From positions 14,708,082-14,772,081 of the forward strand of contig OZ025211.1 in NCBI GenBank assembly GCA_964019055.1: a DNA stretch of 64,000 nt, in the 5' to 3' direction. Positions 47,501 to 60,982 of the stretch are shown one piece after another. The DNA comes from Anthopleura xanthogrammica (taxonomy: Eukaryota; Cnidaria; Anthozoa; Actiniaria; Actiniidae). The notes below the pieces were generated by a model. It saw only the letters and a list, made by a program, of their open reading frames with translations. It had not been told where the DNA came from and did no database searches. Position 1 is the first letter of the stretch. The number at the start of each line of letters is the position of its first letter. The position numbers were made by a program, and so were the translations under genes.

Positions 47501-50500
47501 TTTGGCGCGAACAGCACATTTGTGGTGAGAAAAAGAGTGTTTTGCTGAGAAAAAAGCATTTTTGCTGAAAAAAGGTCATTTTAACCCTAACAATGAGGTT
47601 TTTTGCTGATGGGATGACTTTTTTGCCAAAAACACGACATTATTGCTGGTGAAAACAACGTATTGGCTGAAAACACGACGTTTTGGCTGATAAAATGAAG
47701 TTTTTGGTGAGAAAATGAGATTTTTGGTGAAAAAAGGTGTTTTTTGCTGAACATTTTTTTTTGGCTGAGAATTTTCTTTTGCCGATAACACGACGTTTTC
47801 ACTGCTAAAAGCACATTTTGGGCGCGAACAGCACATTTGTGGTGAGAATAAGAGTGTTTTGCTGAGAAAAAAGCATTTTTGCTGAAAAAAGGTCATTTTA
47901 ACCCTAACAATGAGGTTTTTTGCTGATGGGATGACTTTTTTGCCAAAAACACGACATTATTGCTGGTGAAAACAACGTATTGGCTGAAAACACGACGTTT
48001 TGGCTGATAAAATGAAGTTTTTGGTGAGAAAATGAGATTTTTGGTGAAAAAAGGTGTTTTTTGCTGAACATTTTTTTTTGGCTGAGAATTTTCTTTTGCC
48101 GATAACACGACGTTTTCACTGCTAAAAGCACATTTTGGGCGCGAACAGCACATTTGTGGTGAGAAAAAGAGTGTTTTGCTGAGAAAAAAGCATTTTTGCT
48201 GAAAAAAGGTCATTTTAACCCTAACAATGAGGTTTTTTGCTGATGGGATGACTTTTTTGCCAAAAACACGACATTATTGCTGGTGAAAACAACGTATTGG
48301 CTGAAAACACGACGTTTTGGCTGATAAAATGAAGTTTTTGGTGAGAAAATGAGATTTTTGGTGAAAAAAGGTGTTTTTTGCTGAACATTTTTTTTTGGCT
48401 GAGAATTTTCTTTTGCCGATAACACGACGTTTTCACTGCTAAAAGCACATTTTGGGCGCGAACAGCACATTTGTGGTGAGAAAAAGAGTGTTTTGCTGAG
48501 AAAAAAGCATTTTTGCTGAAAAAAGGTCATTTTAACCCTAACAATGAGGTTTTTTGCTGATGGGATGACTTTTTTGCCAAAAACACGACATTATTGCTGG
48601 TGAAAACAACGTATTGGCTGAAAACACGACGTTTTGGCTGATAAAATGAAGTTTTTGGTGAGAAAATGAGATTTTTGGTGAAAAAAGGTGTTTTTTGCTG
48701 AACATTTTTTTTTGGCTGAGAATTTTCTTTTGCCGATAACACGACGTTTTCACTGCTAAAAGCACATTTTGGGCGCGAACAGCACATTTGTGGTGAGAAA
48801 AAGAGTGTTTTGCTGAGAAAAAAGCATTTTTGCTGAAAAAAGGTCATTTTAACCCTAACAATGAGGTTTTTTGCTGATGGGATGACTTTTTTGCCAAAAA
48901 CACGACATTATTGCTGGTGAAAACAACGTATTGGCTGAAAACACGACGTTTTGGCTGATAAAATGAAGTTTTTGGTGAGAAAATGAGATTTTTGGTGAAA
49001 AAAAGGTGTTTTTTGCTGAACATTTTTTTTTGGCTGAGAATTTTCTTTTGCCGATAACACGACGTTTTCACTGCTAAAAGCACATTTTGGGCGCGAACAG
49101 CACATTTGTGGTGAGAAAAAGAGTGTTTTGCTGAGAAAAAAGCATTTTTGCTGAAAAAAGGTCATTTTAACCCTAACAATGAGGTTTTTTGCTGATGGGA
49201 TGACTTTTTTGCCAAAAACACGACATTATTGCTGGTGAAAACAACGTATTGGCTGAAAACACGACGTTTTGGCTGATAAAATGAAGTTTTTGGTGAGAAA
49301 ATGAGATTTTTGGTGAAAAAAGGTGTTTTTTGCTGAACATTTTTTTTTGGCTGAGAATTTTCTTTTGCCGATAACACGACGTTTTCACTGCTAAAAGCAC
49401 ATTTTGGGCGCGAACAGCACATTTGTGGTGAGAAAAAGAGTGTTTTGCTGAGAAAAAAGCATTTTTGCTGAAAAAAGGTCATTTTAACCCTAACAATGAG
49501 GTTTTTTGCTGATGGGATGACTTTTTTGCCAAAAACACGACATTATTGCTGGTGAAAACAACGTATTGGCTGAAAACACGACGTTTTGGCTGATAAAATG
49601 AAGTTTTTGGTGAGAAAATGAGACTTTTGGTGAAAAAAGGTGTTTTTTGCTGAACATTTTTTTTTGGCTGAGAATTTTCTTTTGCCGATAACACGACGTT
49701 TTCACTGCTAAAAGCACATTTTGGGAGCGAACAGCACATTTGTGGTGAGAAAAAGAGTGTTTTGCTGAGAAAAAAGCATTTTTGCTGAAAAAAGGTCATT
49801 TTAACCCTAACAATGAGGTTTTTTGCTGATGGGATGACTTTTTTGCCAAAAACACGACATTATTGCTGGTGAAAACAACGTATTGGCTGAAAACACGACG
49901 TTTTGGCTGATAAAATGAAGTTTTTGGTGAGAAAATGAGATTTTTGGTGAAAAAAGGTGTTTTTTGCTGAACATTTTTTTTTGGCTGAGAATTTTCTTTT
50001 GCCGATAACACGACGTTTTCACTGCTAAAAGCACATTTTGGGCGCGAACAGCACATTTGTGGTGAGAAAAAGAGTGTTTTGCTGAGAAAAAAGCATTTTT
50101 GCTGAAAAAAGGTCATTTTAACCCTAACAATGAGGTTTTTTGCTGATGGGATGACTTTTTTGCCAAAAACACGACATTATTGCTGGTGAAAACAACGTAT
50201 TGGCTGAAAACACGACGTTTTGGCTGATAAAATGAAGTTTTTGGTGAGAAAATGAGATTTTTGGTGAAAAAAGGTGTTTTTTGCTGAACATTTTTTTTTG
50301 GCTGAGAATTTTCTTTTGCCGATAACACGACGTTTTCACTGCTAAAAGCACATTTTGGGCGCGAACAGCACATTTGTGGTGAGAAAAAGAGTGTTTTGCT
50401 GAGAAAAAAGCATTTTTGCTGAAAAAAGGTCATTTTAACCCTAACAATGAGGTTTTTTGCTGATGGGATGACTTTTTTGCCAAAAACACGACATTATTGC

Positions 50501-52519
50501 TGGTGAAAACAACGTATTGGCTGAAAACACGACGTTTTGGCTGATAAAATGAAGTTTTTGGTGAGAAAATGAGATTTTTGGTGAAAAAAGGTGTTTTTTG
50601 CTGAACATTTTTTTTTGGCTGAGAATTTTCTTTTGCCGATAACACGACGTTTTCACTGCTAAAAGCACATTTTGGGCGCGAACAGCACATTTGTGGTGAG
50701 AAAAAGAGTGTTTTGCTGAGAAAAAAGCATTTTTGCTGAAAAAAGGTCATTTTAACCCTAACAATGAGGTTTTTTGCTGATGGGATGACTTTTTTGCCAA
50801 AAACACGACATTATTGCTGGTGAAAACAACGTATTGGCTGAAAACACGACGTTTTGGCTGATAAAATGAAGTTTTTGGTGAGAAAATGAGATTTTTGGTG
50901 AAAAAAGGTGTTTTTTGCTGAACATTTTTTTTTGGCTGAGAATTTTCTTTTGCCGATAACACGACGTTTTCACTGCTAAAAGCACATTTTGGGCGCGAAC
51001 AGCACATTTGTGGTGAGAAAAAGAGTGTTTTGCTGAGAAAAAAGCTTTTTTGCTGAAAAAAGGTCATTTTAACCCTAACAATGAGGTTTTTTGCTGATGG
51101 GATGACTTTTTTGCCAAAAACACGACATTATTGCTGGTGAAAACAACGTATTGGCTGAAAACACGACGTTTTGGCTGATAAAATGAAGTTTTTGGTGAGA
51201 AAATGAGATTTTTGGTGAAAAAAGGTGTTTTTTGCTGAACATTTTTTTTTGGCTGAGAATTTTCTTTTGCCGATAACACGACGTTTTCACTGCTAAAAGC
51301 ACATTTTGGGCGCGAACAGCACATTTGTGGTGAGAAAAAGAGTGTTTTGCTGAGAAAAAAGCATTTTTGCTGAAAAAAGGTCATTTTAACCCTAACAATG
51401 AGGTTTTTTGCTGATGGGATGACTTTTTTGCCAAAAACACGACGTTATTGCTGGTGAAAACAACGTATTGGCTGAAAACACGACGTTTTGGCTGATAAAA
51501 TGAAGTTTTTGGTGAGAAAATGAGATTTTTGGTGAAAAAAGGTGTTTTTTGCTGAACATTTTTTTTTGGCTGAGAATTTTCTTTTGCCGATAACACGACG
51601 TTTTCACTGCTAAAAGCACATTTTGGGCGCGAACAGCACATTTGTGGTGAGAAAAAGAGTGTTTTGCTGAGAAAAAAGCATTTTTGCTGAAAAAAGGTCA
51701 TTTTAACCCTAACAATGAGGTTTTTGGCTGATGGGAAGACTTTTTTGCCAAAAACACGACATTATTGCTGGTGAAAACAACGTATTGGCTGAAAACACGA
51801 CGTTTTGGCTGATAAAATGAAGTTTTTGGTGAGAAAATGAGATTTTTGGTGAAAAAAGGTGTTTTTTGCTGACAATTTTTTTTTGGCTGAGAATTTTCTT
51901 TTGCCGATAACACGACGTTTTCACTGCTAAAAGCACATTTTGGGCGCGAACAGCACATTTGTGGTGAGAAAAAGAGTGTTTTGCTGAGAAAAAAGCATTT
52001 TTGCTGAAAAAAGGTCATTTTAACCCTAACAATGAGGTTTTTTGCTGATGGGATGACTTTTTTGCCAAAAACACGACATTATTGCTGGTGAAAACAACGT
52101 ATTGGCTGAAAACACGACGTTTTGGCTGATAAAATGAAGTTTTTGGTGAGAAAATGAGATTTTTGGTGAAAAAAGGTGTTTTTTGCTGAACATTTTTTTT
52201 TGGCTGAGAATTTTCTTTTGCCGATAACACGACGTTTTCACTGCTAAAAGCACATTTTGGGCGCGAACAGCACATTTGTGGTGAGAAAAAGAGTGTTTTG
52301 CTGAGAAAAAAGCATTTTTGCTGAAAAAAGGTCATTTTAACCCTAACAATGAGGTTTTTTGCTGATGGGATGACTTTTTTGCCAAAAACACGACATTATT
52401 GCTGGTGAAAACAACGTATTGGCTGAAAACACGACGTTTTGGCTGATAAAATGAAGTTTTTGGTGAGAAAATGAGATTTTTGGTGAAAAAAGGTGTTTTT
52501 TGCTGAACATTTTTTTTTG

Positions 52520-52555
52520 GCTGAGAATTTTCTTTTGGCTGAGAATTTTCTTTTC
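52520..52555 (+). repeat. Duplicated 18-bp subunit 9 (first example)
   Basis: GCTGAGAATTTTCTTTTG at 52520-52537 is followed by GCTGAGAATTTTCTTTTC at 52538-52555. The second copy ends in C, giving CCCGATAAC at the junction with subunit 10. The same duplication with the same G-to-C change recurs at 54760, 56045, 57331, 58616 and 63707, so all six descend from one event. Confidence 0.95.
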
Positions 52556-54571
52556 CCGATAACACGACGTTTTCACTGCTAAAAGCACATTTTGGGCGCG
52601 AACAGCACATTTGTGGTGAGAAAAAGAGTGTTTTGCTGAGAAAAAAGCATTTTTGCTGAAAAAAGGTCATTTTAACCCTAACAATGAGGTTTTTTGCTGA
52701 TGGGATGACTTTTTTGCCAAAAACACGACATTATTGCTGGTGAAAACAACGTATTGGCTGAAAACACGACGTTTTGGCTGATAAAATGAAGTTTTTGGTG
52801 AGAAAATGAGATTTTTGGTGAAAAAAGGTGTTTTTTGCTGAACATTTTTTTTTGGCTGAGAATTTTCTTTTGCCGATAACACGACGTTTTCACTGCTAAA
52901 AGCACATTTTGGGCGCGAACAGCACATTTGTGGTGAGAAAAAGAGTGTTTTGCTGAGAAAAAAGCATTTTTGCTGAAAAAAGGTCATTTTAACCCTAACA
53001 ATGAGGTTTTTTGCTGATGGGATGACTTTTTTTGCCAAAAACACGACGTTATTGCTGGTGAAAACAACGTATTGGCTGAAAACACGACGTTTTGGCTGAT
53101 AAAATGAAGTTTTTGGTGAGAAAATGAGATTTTTGGTGAAAAAAGGTGTTTTTTGCTGAACATTTTTTTTTGGCTGAGAATTTTCTTTTGCCGATAACAC
53201 GACGTTTTCACTGCTAAAAGCACATTTTGGGCGCGAACAGCACATTTGTGGTGAGAAAAAGAGTGTTTTGCTGAGAAAAAAGCATTTTTGCTGAAAAAAG
53301 GTCATTTTAACCCTAACAATGAGGTTTTTTGCTGATGGGATGACTTTTTTTGCCAAAAACACGACGTTATTGCTGGTGAAAACAACGTATTGGCTGAAAA
53401 CACGACGTTTTGGCTGATAAAATGAAGTTTTTGGTGAGAAAATGAGATTTTTGGTGAAAAAAGGGGTTTTTTGCTGAACATTTTTTTTTGGCTGAGAATT
53501 TTCTTTTGCCGATAACACGACGTTTTCACTGCTAAAAGCACATTTTGGGCGCGAACAGCACATTTGTGGTGAGAAAAAGAGTGTTTTGCTGAGAAACAAG
53601 CATTATTGCTGAAAAAAGGTCATTTTAACCCTAACAATGAGGTTTTTTGCTGATGGGATGACTTTTTTTGCCAAAAACACGACGTTATTGCTGGTGAAAA
53701 CAACGTATTGGCTGAAAACACGACGTTTTGGCTGATAAAATGAAGTTTTTGGTGAGAAAATGAGATTTTTGGTGAAAAAAGGTGTTTTTTGCTGAACATT
53801 TTTTTTTGGCTGAGAATTTTCTTTTGCCGATAACACGACGTTTTCACTGCTAAAAGCACATTTTGGGCGCGAACAGCACATTTGTGGTGAGAAAAAGAGT
53901 GTTTTGCTGAGAAACAAGCATTATTGCTGAAAAAAGGTCATTTTAACCCTAACAATGAGGTTTTTTGCTGATGGGATGACTTTTTTGCCAAAAACACGAC
54001 GTTATTGCTGGTGAAAACAACGTATTGGCTGAAAACACGACGTTTTGGCTGATAAAATGAAGTTTTTGGTGAGAAAATGAGATTTTTGGTGAAAAAAGGT
54101 GTTTTTTGCTGAACATTTTTTTTTGGCTGAGAATTTTCTTTTGCCGATAACACGACGTTTTCACTGCTAAAAGCACATTTTGGGCGCGAACAGCACATTT
54201 GTGGTGAGAAAAAGAGTGTTTTGCTGAGAAACAAGCATTATTGCTGAAAAAAGGTCATTTTAACCCTAACAATGAGGTTTTTTGCTGATGGGATGACTTT
54301 TTTGCCAAAAACACGACGTTATTGCTGGTGAAAACAACGTATTGGCTGAAAACACGACGTTTTGGCTGATAAAATGAAGTTTTTGGTGAGAAAATGAGAT
54401 TTTTGGTGAAAAAAGGTGTTTTTTGCTGAACATTTTTTTTTGGCTGAGAATTTTCTTTTGCCGATAACACGACGTTTTCACTGCTAAAAGCACATTTTGG
54501 GCGCGAACAGCACATTTGTGGTGAGAAAAAGAGTGTTTTGCTGAGAAAAAAGCATTTTTGCTGAAAAAAGG

Positions 54572-57500
54572 TCATTTTAACCCTAACAATGAGGTTTTTT
54601 GCTGATGGGATGACTTTTTTGCCAAAAACACGACATTATTGCTGGTGAAAACAACGTATTGGCTGAAAACACGACGTTTTGGCTGATAAAATGAAGTTTT
54701 TGGTGAGAAAATGAGAGTTTTGGTGAAAAAAGGTGTTTTTTGCTGAACATTTTTTTTTGGCTGAGAATTTTCTTTTGGCTGAGAATTTTCTTTTCCCGAT
54801 AACACGACGTTTTCACTGCTAAAAGCACATTTTGGGCGCGAACAGCACATTTGTGGTGAGAAAAAGAGTGTTTTGCTGAGAAAAAAGCATTTTTGCTGAA
54901 AAAAGGTCATTTTAACCCTAACAATGAGGTTTTTTGCTGATGGGATGACTTTTTTGCCAAAAACACGACGTTATTGCTGGTGAAAACAACGTATTGGCTG
55001 AAAACACGACGTTTTGGCTGATAAAATGAAGTTTTTGGTGAGAAAATGAGATTTTTGGTGAAAAAAGGTGTTTTTTGCTGAACATTTTTTTTTGGCTGAG
55101 AATTTTCTTTTGCCGATAACACGACGTTTTCACTGCTAAAAGCACATTTTGGGCGCGAACAGCACATTTGTGGTGAGAAAAAGAGTGTTTTGCTGAGAAA
55201 AAAGCATTTTTGCTGAAAAAAGGTCATTTTAACCCTAACAATGAGGTTTTTTGCTGATGAGATGACTTTTTTGCCAAAAATACGACGTTATTGCTGGTGA
55301 AAACAACGTATTGGCTGAAAACACGACGTTTTGGCTGATAAAATGAAGTTTTTGGTGAGAAAATGAGATTTTTGGTGAAAAAAGGTGTTTTTTGCTGAAC
55401 ATTTTTTTTTGGCTGAGAATTTTCTTTTGCCGATAACACGACGTTTTCACTGCTAAAAGCACATTTTGGGCGCGAACAGCACATTTGTGGTGAGAAAAAG
55501 AGTGTTTTGCTGAGAAAAAAGCATTTTTGCTGAAAAAAGGTCATTTTAACCCTAACAATGAGGTTTTTTGCTGATGGGATGACTTTTTTGCCAAAAACAC
55601 GACGTTATTGCTGGTGAAAACAACGTATTGGCTGAAAACACGACGTTTTGGCTGATAAAATGAAGTTTTTGGTGAGAAAATGAGATTTTTGGTGAAAAAA
55701 GGTGTTTTTTGCTGAACATTTTTTTTTGGCTGAGAATTTTCTTTTGCCGATAACACGACGTTTTCACTGCTAAAAGCACATTTTGGGCGCGAACAGCACA
55801 TTTGTGGTGAGAAAAAGAGTGTTTTGCTGAGAAAAAAGCATTTTTGCTGAAAAAAGGTCATTTTAACCCTAACAATGAGGTTTTTTGCTGATGGGATGAC
55901 TTTTTTGCCAAAAACACGACATTATTGCTGGTGAAAACAACGTATTGGCTGAAAACACGACGTTTTGGCTGATAAAATGAAGTTTTTGATGAGAAAATGA
56001 GAGTTTTGGTGAAAAAAGGTGTTTTTTGCTGAACATTTTTTTTGGCTGAGAATTTTCTTTTGGCTGAGAATTTTCTTTTCCCGATAACACGACGTTTTCA
56101 CTGCTAAAAGCACATTTTGGGCGCGAACAGCACATTTGTGGTGAGAAAAAGAGTGTTTTGCTGAGAAAAAAGCATTTTTGCTGAAAAAAGGTCATTTTAA
56201 CCCTAACAATGAGGTTTTTTGCTGATGGGATGACTTTTTTGCCAAAAACACGACGTTATTGCTGGTGAAAACAACGTATTGGCTGAAAACACGACGTTTT
56301 GGCTGATAAAATGAAGTTTTTGGTGAGAAAATGAGATTTTTGGTGAAAAAAGGTGTTTTTTGCTGAACATTTTTTTTTGGCTGAGAATTTTCTTTTGCCG
56401 ATAACACGACGTTTTCACTGCTAAAAGCACATTTTGGGCGCGAACAGCACATTTGTGGTGAGAAAAAGAGTGTTTTGCTGAGAAAAAAGCATTTTTGCTG
56501 AAAAAAGGTCATTTTAACCCTAACAATGAGGTTTTTTGCTGATGGGATGACTTTTTTGCCAAAAACACGACATTATTGCTGGTGAAAACAACGTATTGGC
56601 TGAAAACACGACGTTTTGGCTGATAAAATGAAGTTTTTGGTGAGAAAATGAGATTTTTGGTGAAAAAAGGTGTTTTTTGCTGAACATTTTTTTTTGGCTG
56701 AGAATTTTCTTTTGCCGATAACACGACGTTTTCACTGCTAAAAGCACATTTTGGGCGCGAACAGCACATTTGTGGTGAGAAAAAGAGTGTTTTGCTGAGA
56801 AAAAAGCATTTTTGCTGAAAAAAGGTCATTTTAACCCTAACAATGAGGTTTTTTGCTGATGAGATGACTTTTTTGCCAAAAACACGACATTATTGCTGGT
56901 GAAAACAACGTATTGGCTGAAAACACGACGTTTTGGCTGATAAAATGAAGTTTTTGGTGAGAAAATGAGATTTTTGGTGAAAAAAGGTGTTTTTTGCTGA
57001 ACATTTTTTTTTGGCTGAGAATTTTCTTTTGCCGATAACACGACGTTTTCACTGCTAAAAGCACATTTTGGGCGCGAACAGCACATTTGTGGTGAGAAAA
57101 AGAGTGTTTTGCTGAGAAAAAAGCATTTTTGCTGAAAAAAGGTCATTTTAACCCTAACAATGAGGTTTTTTGCTGATGGGATGACTTTTTTGCCAAAAAC
57201 ACGACATTATTGCTGGTGAAAACAACGTATTGGCTGAAAACACGACGTTTTGGCTGATAAAATGAAGTTTTTGGTGAGAAAATGAGATTTTTGGTGAAAA
57301 AAGGTGTTTTTTGCTGAACATTTTTTTTTGGCTGAGAATTTTCTTTTGGCTGAGAATTTTCTTTTCCCGATAACACGACGTTTTCACTGCTAAAAGCACA
57401 TTTTGGGCGCGAACAGCACATTTGTGGTGAGAAAAAGAGTGTTTTGCTGAGAAAAAAGCATTTTTGCTGAAAAAAGGTCATTTTAACCCTAACAATGAGG

Positions 57501-58428
57501 TTTTTTGCTGATGGGATGACTTTTTTGCCAAAAACACGACATTATTGCTGGTGAAAACAACGTATTGGCTGAAAACACGACGTTTTGGCTGATAAAATGA
57601 AGTTTTTGGTGAGAAAATGAGATTTTTGGTGAAAAAAGGTGTTTTTTGCTGAACATTTTTTTTTGGCTGAGAATTTTCTTTTGCCGATAACACGACGTTT
57701 TCACTGCTAAAAGCACATTTTGGGCGCGAACAGCACATTTGTGGTGAGAAAAAGAGTGTTTTGCTGAGAAAAAAGCATTTTTGCTGAAAAAAGGTCATTT
57801 TAACCCTAACAATGAGGTTTTTTGCTGATGGGATGACTTTTTTGCCAAAAACACGACGTTATTGCTGGTGAAAACAACGTATTGGCTGAAAACACGACGT
57901 TTTGGCTGATAAAATGAAGTTTTTGGTGAGAAAATGAGATTTTTGGTGAAAAAAGGTGTTTTTTGCTGAACATTTTTTTTTGGCTGAGAATTTTCTTTTG
58001 CCGATAACACGACGTTTTCACTGCTAAAAGCACATTTTGGGCGCGAACAGCACATTTGTGGTGAGAAAAAGAGTGTTTTGCTGAGAAACAAGCATTATTG
58101 CTGAAAAAAGGTCATTTTAACCCTAACAATGAGGTTTTTTGCTGATGGGATGACTTTTTTGCCAAAAACACGACGTTATTGCTGGTGAAAACAACGTATT
58201 GGCTGAAAACACGACGTTTTGGCTGATAAAATGAAGTTTTTGGTGAGAAAATGAGATTTTTGGTGAAAAAAGGTGTTTTTTGCTGAACATTTTTTTTTGG
58301 CTGAGAATTTTCTTTTGCCGATAACACGACGTTTTCACTGCTAAAAGCACATTTTGGGCGCGAACAGCACATTTGTGGTGAGAAAAAGAGTGTTTTGCTG
58401 AGAAAAAAGCATTTTTGCTGAAAAAAGG
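54572..58428 (+). repeat. 4-mer HOR of 1285-1286 bp, three tandem copies
   Basis: Copies start at 54572, 55858 and 57143, each headed by the unit with duplicated subunit 9; a fourth head lies at 58429. Units at 54572, 55858, 58429 and 63520 also share GAGAGTTTTGG, while 52332 and 57143 do not. The other three units differ between copies (GATGAGATGAC in third place at 55224 but fourth place at 56826), so the 4-mer is imperfect. Confidence 0.75.
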
Positions 58429-60982
58429 TCATTTTAACCCTAACAATGAGGTTTTTTGCTGATGGGATGACTTTTTTGCCAAAAACACGACATTATTGCT
58501 GGTGAAAACAACGTATTGGCTGAAAACACGACGTTTTGGCTGATAAAATGAAGTTTTTGGTGAGAAAATGAGAGTTTTGGTGAAAAAAGGTGTTTTTTGC
58601 TGAACATTTTTTTTGGCTGAGAATTTTCTTTTGGCTGAGAATTTTCTTTTCCCGATAACACGACGTTTTCACTGCTAAAAGCACATTTTGGGCGCGAACA
58701 GCACATTTGTGGTGAGAAAAAGAGTGTTTTGCTGAGGAAAAAGCATTTTTGCTGAAAAAAGGTCATTTTAACCCTAACAATGAGGTTTTTTGCTGATGGG
58801 ATGACTTTTTTTGCCAAAAACACGACATTATTGCTGGTGAAAACAACGTATTGGCTGAAAACACGACGTTTTGGCTGATAAAATGAAGTTTTTGGTGAGA
58901 AAATGAGATTTTTGGTGAAAAAAGGTGTTTTTTGCTGAACATTTTTTTTTGGCTGAGAATTTTCTTTTGCCGATAACACGACGTTTTCACTGCTAAAAGC
59001 ACATTTTGGGCGCGAACAGCACATTTGTGGTGAGAAAAAGAGTGTTTTGCTGAGAAAAAAGCATTTTTGCTGAAAAAAGGTCATTTTAACCCTAACAATG
59101 AGGTTTTTTGCTGATGGGATGACTTTTTTGCCAAAAACACGACATTATTGCTGGTGAAAACAACGTATTGGCTGAAAACACGACGTTTTGGCTGATAAAA
59201 TGAAGTTTTTGGTGAGAAAATGAGATTTTTGGTGAAAAAAGGTGTTTTTTGCTGAACATTTTTTTTTGGCTGAGAATTTTCTTTTGCCGATAACACGACG
59301 TTTTCACTGCTAAAAGCACATTTTGGGCGCGAACAGCACATTTGTGGTGAGAAAAAGAGTGTTTTGCTGAGAAAAAAGCATTTTTGCTGAAAAAAGGTCA
59401 TTTTAACCCTAACAATGAGGTTTTTTGCTGATGGGATGACTTTTTTGCCAAAAACACGACATTATTGCTGGTGAAAACAACGTATTGGCTGAAAACACGA
59501 CGTTTTGGCTGATAAAATGAAGTTTTTGGTGAGAAAATGAGATTTTTGGTGAAAAAAGGTGTTTTTTGCTGAACATTTTTTTTTGGCTGAGAATTTTCTT
59601 TTGCCGATAACACGACGTTTTCACTGCTAAAAGCACATTTTGGGCGCGAACAGCACATTTGTGGTGAGAAAAAGAGTGTTTTGCTGAGAAAAAAGCATTT
59701 TTGCTGAAAAAAGGTCATTTTAACCCTAACAATGAGGTTTTTTGCTGATGGGATGACTTTTTTGCCAAAAACACGACATTATTGCTGGTGAAAACAACGT
59801 ATTGGCTGAAAACACGACGTTTTGGCTCATAAAATGAAGTTTTTGGTGAGAAAATGAGATTTTTGGTGAAAAAAGGTGTTTTTTGCTGAACATTTTTTTT
59901 TGGCTGAGAATTTTCTTTTGCCGATAACACGACGTTTTCACTGCTAAAAGCACATTTTGGGCGCGAACAGCACATTTGTGGTGAGAAAAAGAGTGTTTTT
60001 CTGAGAAAAAAGCATTTTTGCTGAAAAAAGGTCATTTTAACCCTAACAATGAGGTTTTTTGCTGATGGGATGACTTTTTTGCCAAAAACACGACGTTATT
60101 GCTGGTGAAAACAACGTATTGGCTGAAAACACGACGTTTTGGCTGATAAAATGAAGTTTTTGGTGAGAAAATGAGATTTTTGGTGAAAAAAGGTGTTTTT
60201 TGCTGAACATTTTTTTTTGGCTGAGAATTTTCTTTTGCCGATAACACGACGTTTTCACTGCTAAAAGCACATTTTGGGCGCGAACAGCACATTTGTGGTG
60301 AGAAAAAGAGTGTTTTGCTGAGAAAAAAGCATTTTTGCTGAAAAAAGGTCATTTTAACCCTAACAATGAGGTTTTTTGCTGATGGGATGACTTTTTTGCC
60401 AAAAACACGACGTTATTGCTGGTGAAAACAACGTATTGGCTGAAAACACGACGTTTTGGCTGATAAAATGAAGTTTTTGGTGACAAAATGAGATTTTTGG
60501 TGAAAAAAGGTGTTTTTTGCTGAACATTTTTTTTTGGCTGAGAATTTTCTTTTGCCGATAACACGACGTTTTCACTGCTAAAAGCACATTTTGGGCGCGA
60601 ACAGCACATTTGTAGTGAGAAAAAGAGTGTTTTGCTGAGAAAAAAGCATTTTTGCTGAAAAAAGGTCATTTTAACCCTAACAATGAGGTTTTTTGCTGAT
60701 GGGATGACTTTTTTGCCAAAAACACGACATTATTGCTGGTGAAAACAACGTATTGGCTGAAAACACGACGTTTTGGCTGATAAAATGAAGTTTTTGGTGA
60801 GAAAATGAGATTTTTGGTGAAAAAAGGTGTTTTTTGCTGAACATTTTTTTTTGGCTGAGAATTTTCTTTTGCCGATAACACGACGTTTTCACTGCTAAAA
60901 GCACATTTTGGGCGCGAACAGCACATTTGTGGTGAGAAAAAGAGTGTTTTGCTGAGAAAAAAGCATTTTTGCTGAAAAAAGG

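Larger units (their letters stand above)
40922..52331 (+). repeat. Zone 8: strongly homogenised units
   Basis: Most units equal the consensus. The seven from 41239 to 43457 show no difference I can detect, and the same holds for 44723-46307. Exceptions include GGCCGATAAAATG (43458, 43775), a 315-bp unit at 44408 with an A-T-tract break (CATTTTCTTTTGG) and a 2-bp loss in AAAAAGTGTTTTG, AGTATTGG (46625), GAATAAGAG (47576), and CTGACAATTTT with GGGAAGAC (51698). Confidence 0.85.
52332..60982 (+). repeat. Zone 9: units with duplicated 18-bp subunit, partly in 4-mer HORs
   Basis: Units of 334-335 bp at 52332, 54572, 55858, 57143 and 58429 carry two copies of subunit 9. From 54572 they are spaced 1286, 1285 and 1286 bp, that is, one per four monomers. 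Between them most units have CGACGTT in place of CGACATT. A run at 53302-54254 has GAAACAAGCATTATTGC, seen again in the unit at 57795. T7 units are at 52984, 53302, 53620 and 58763. Confidence 0.85.
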
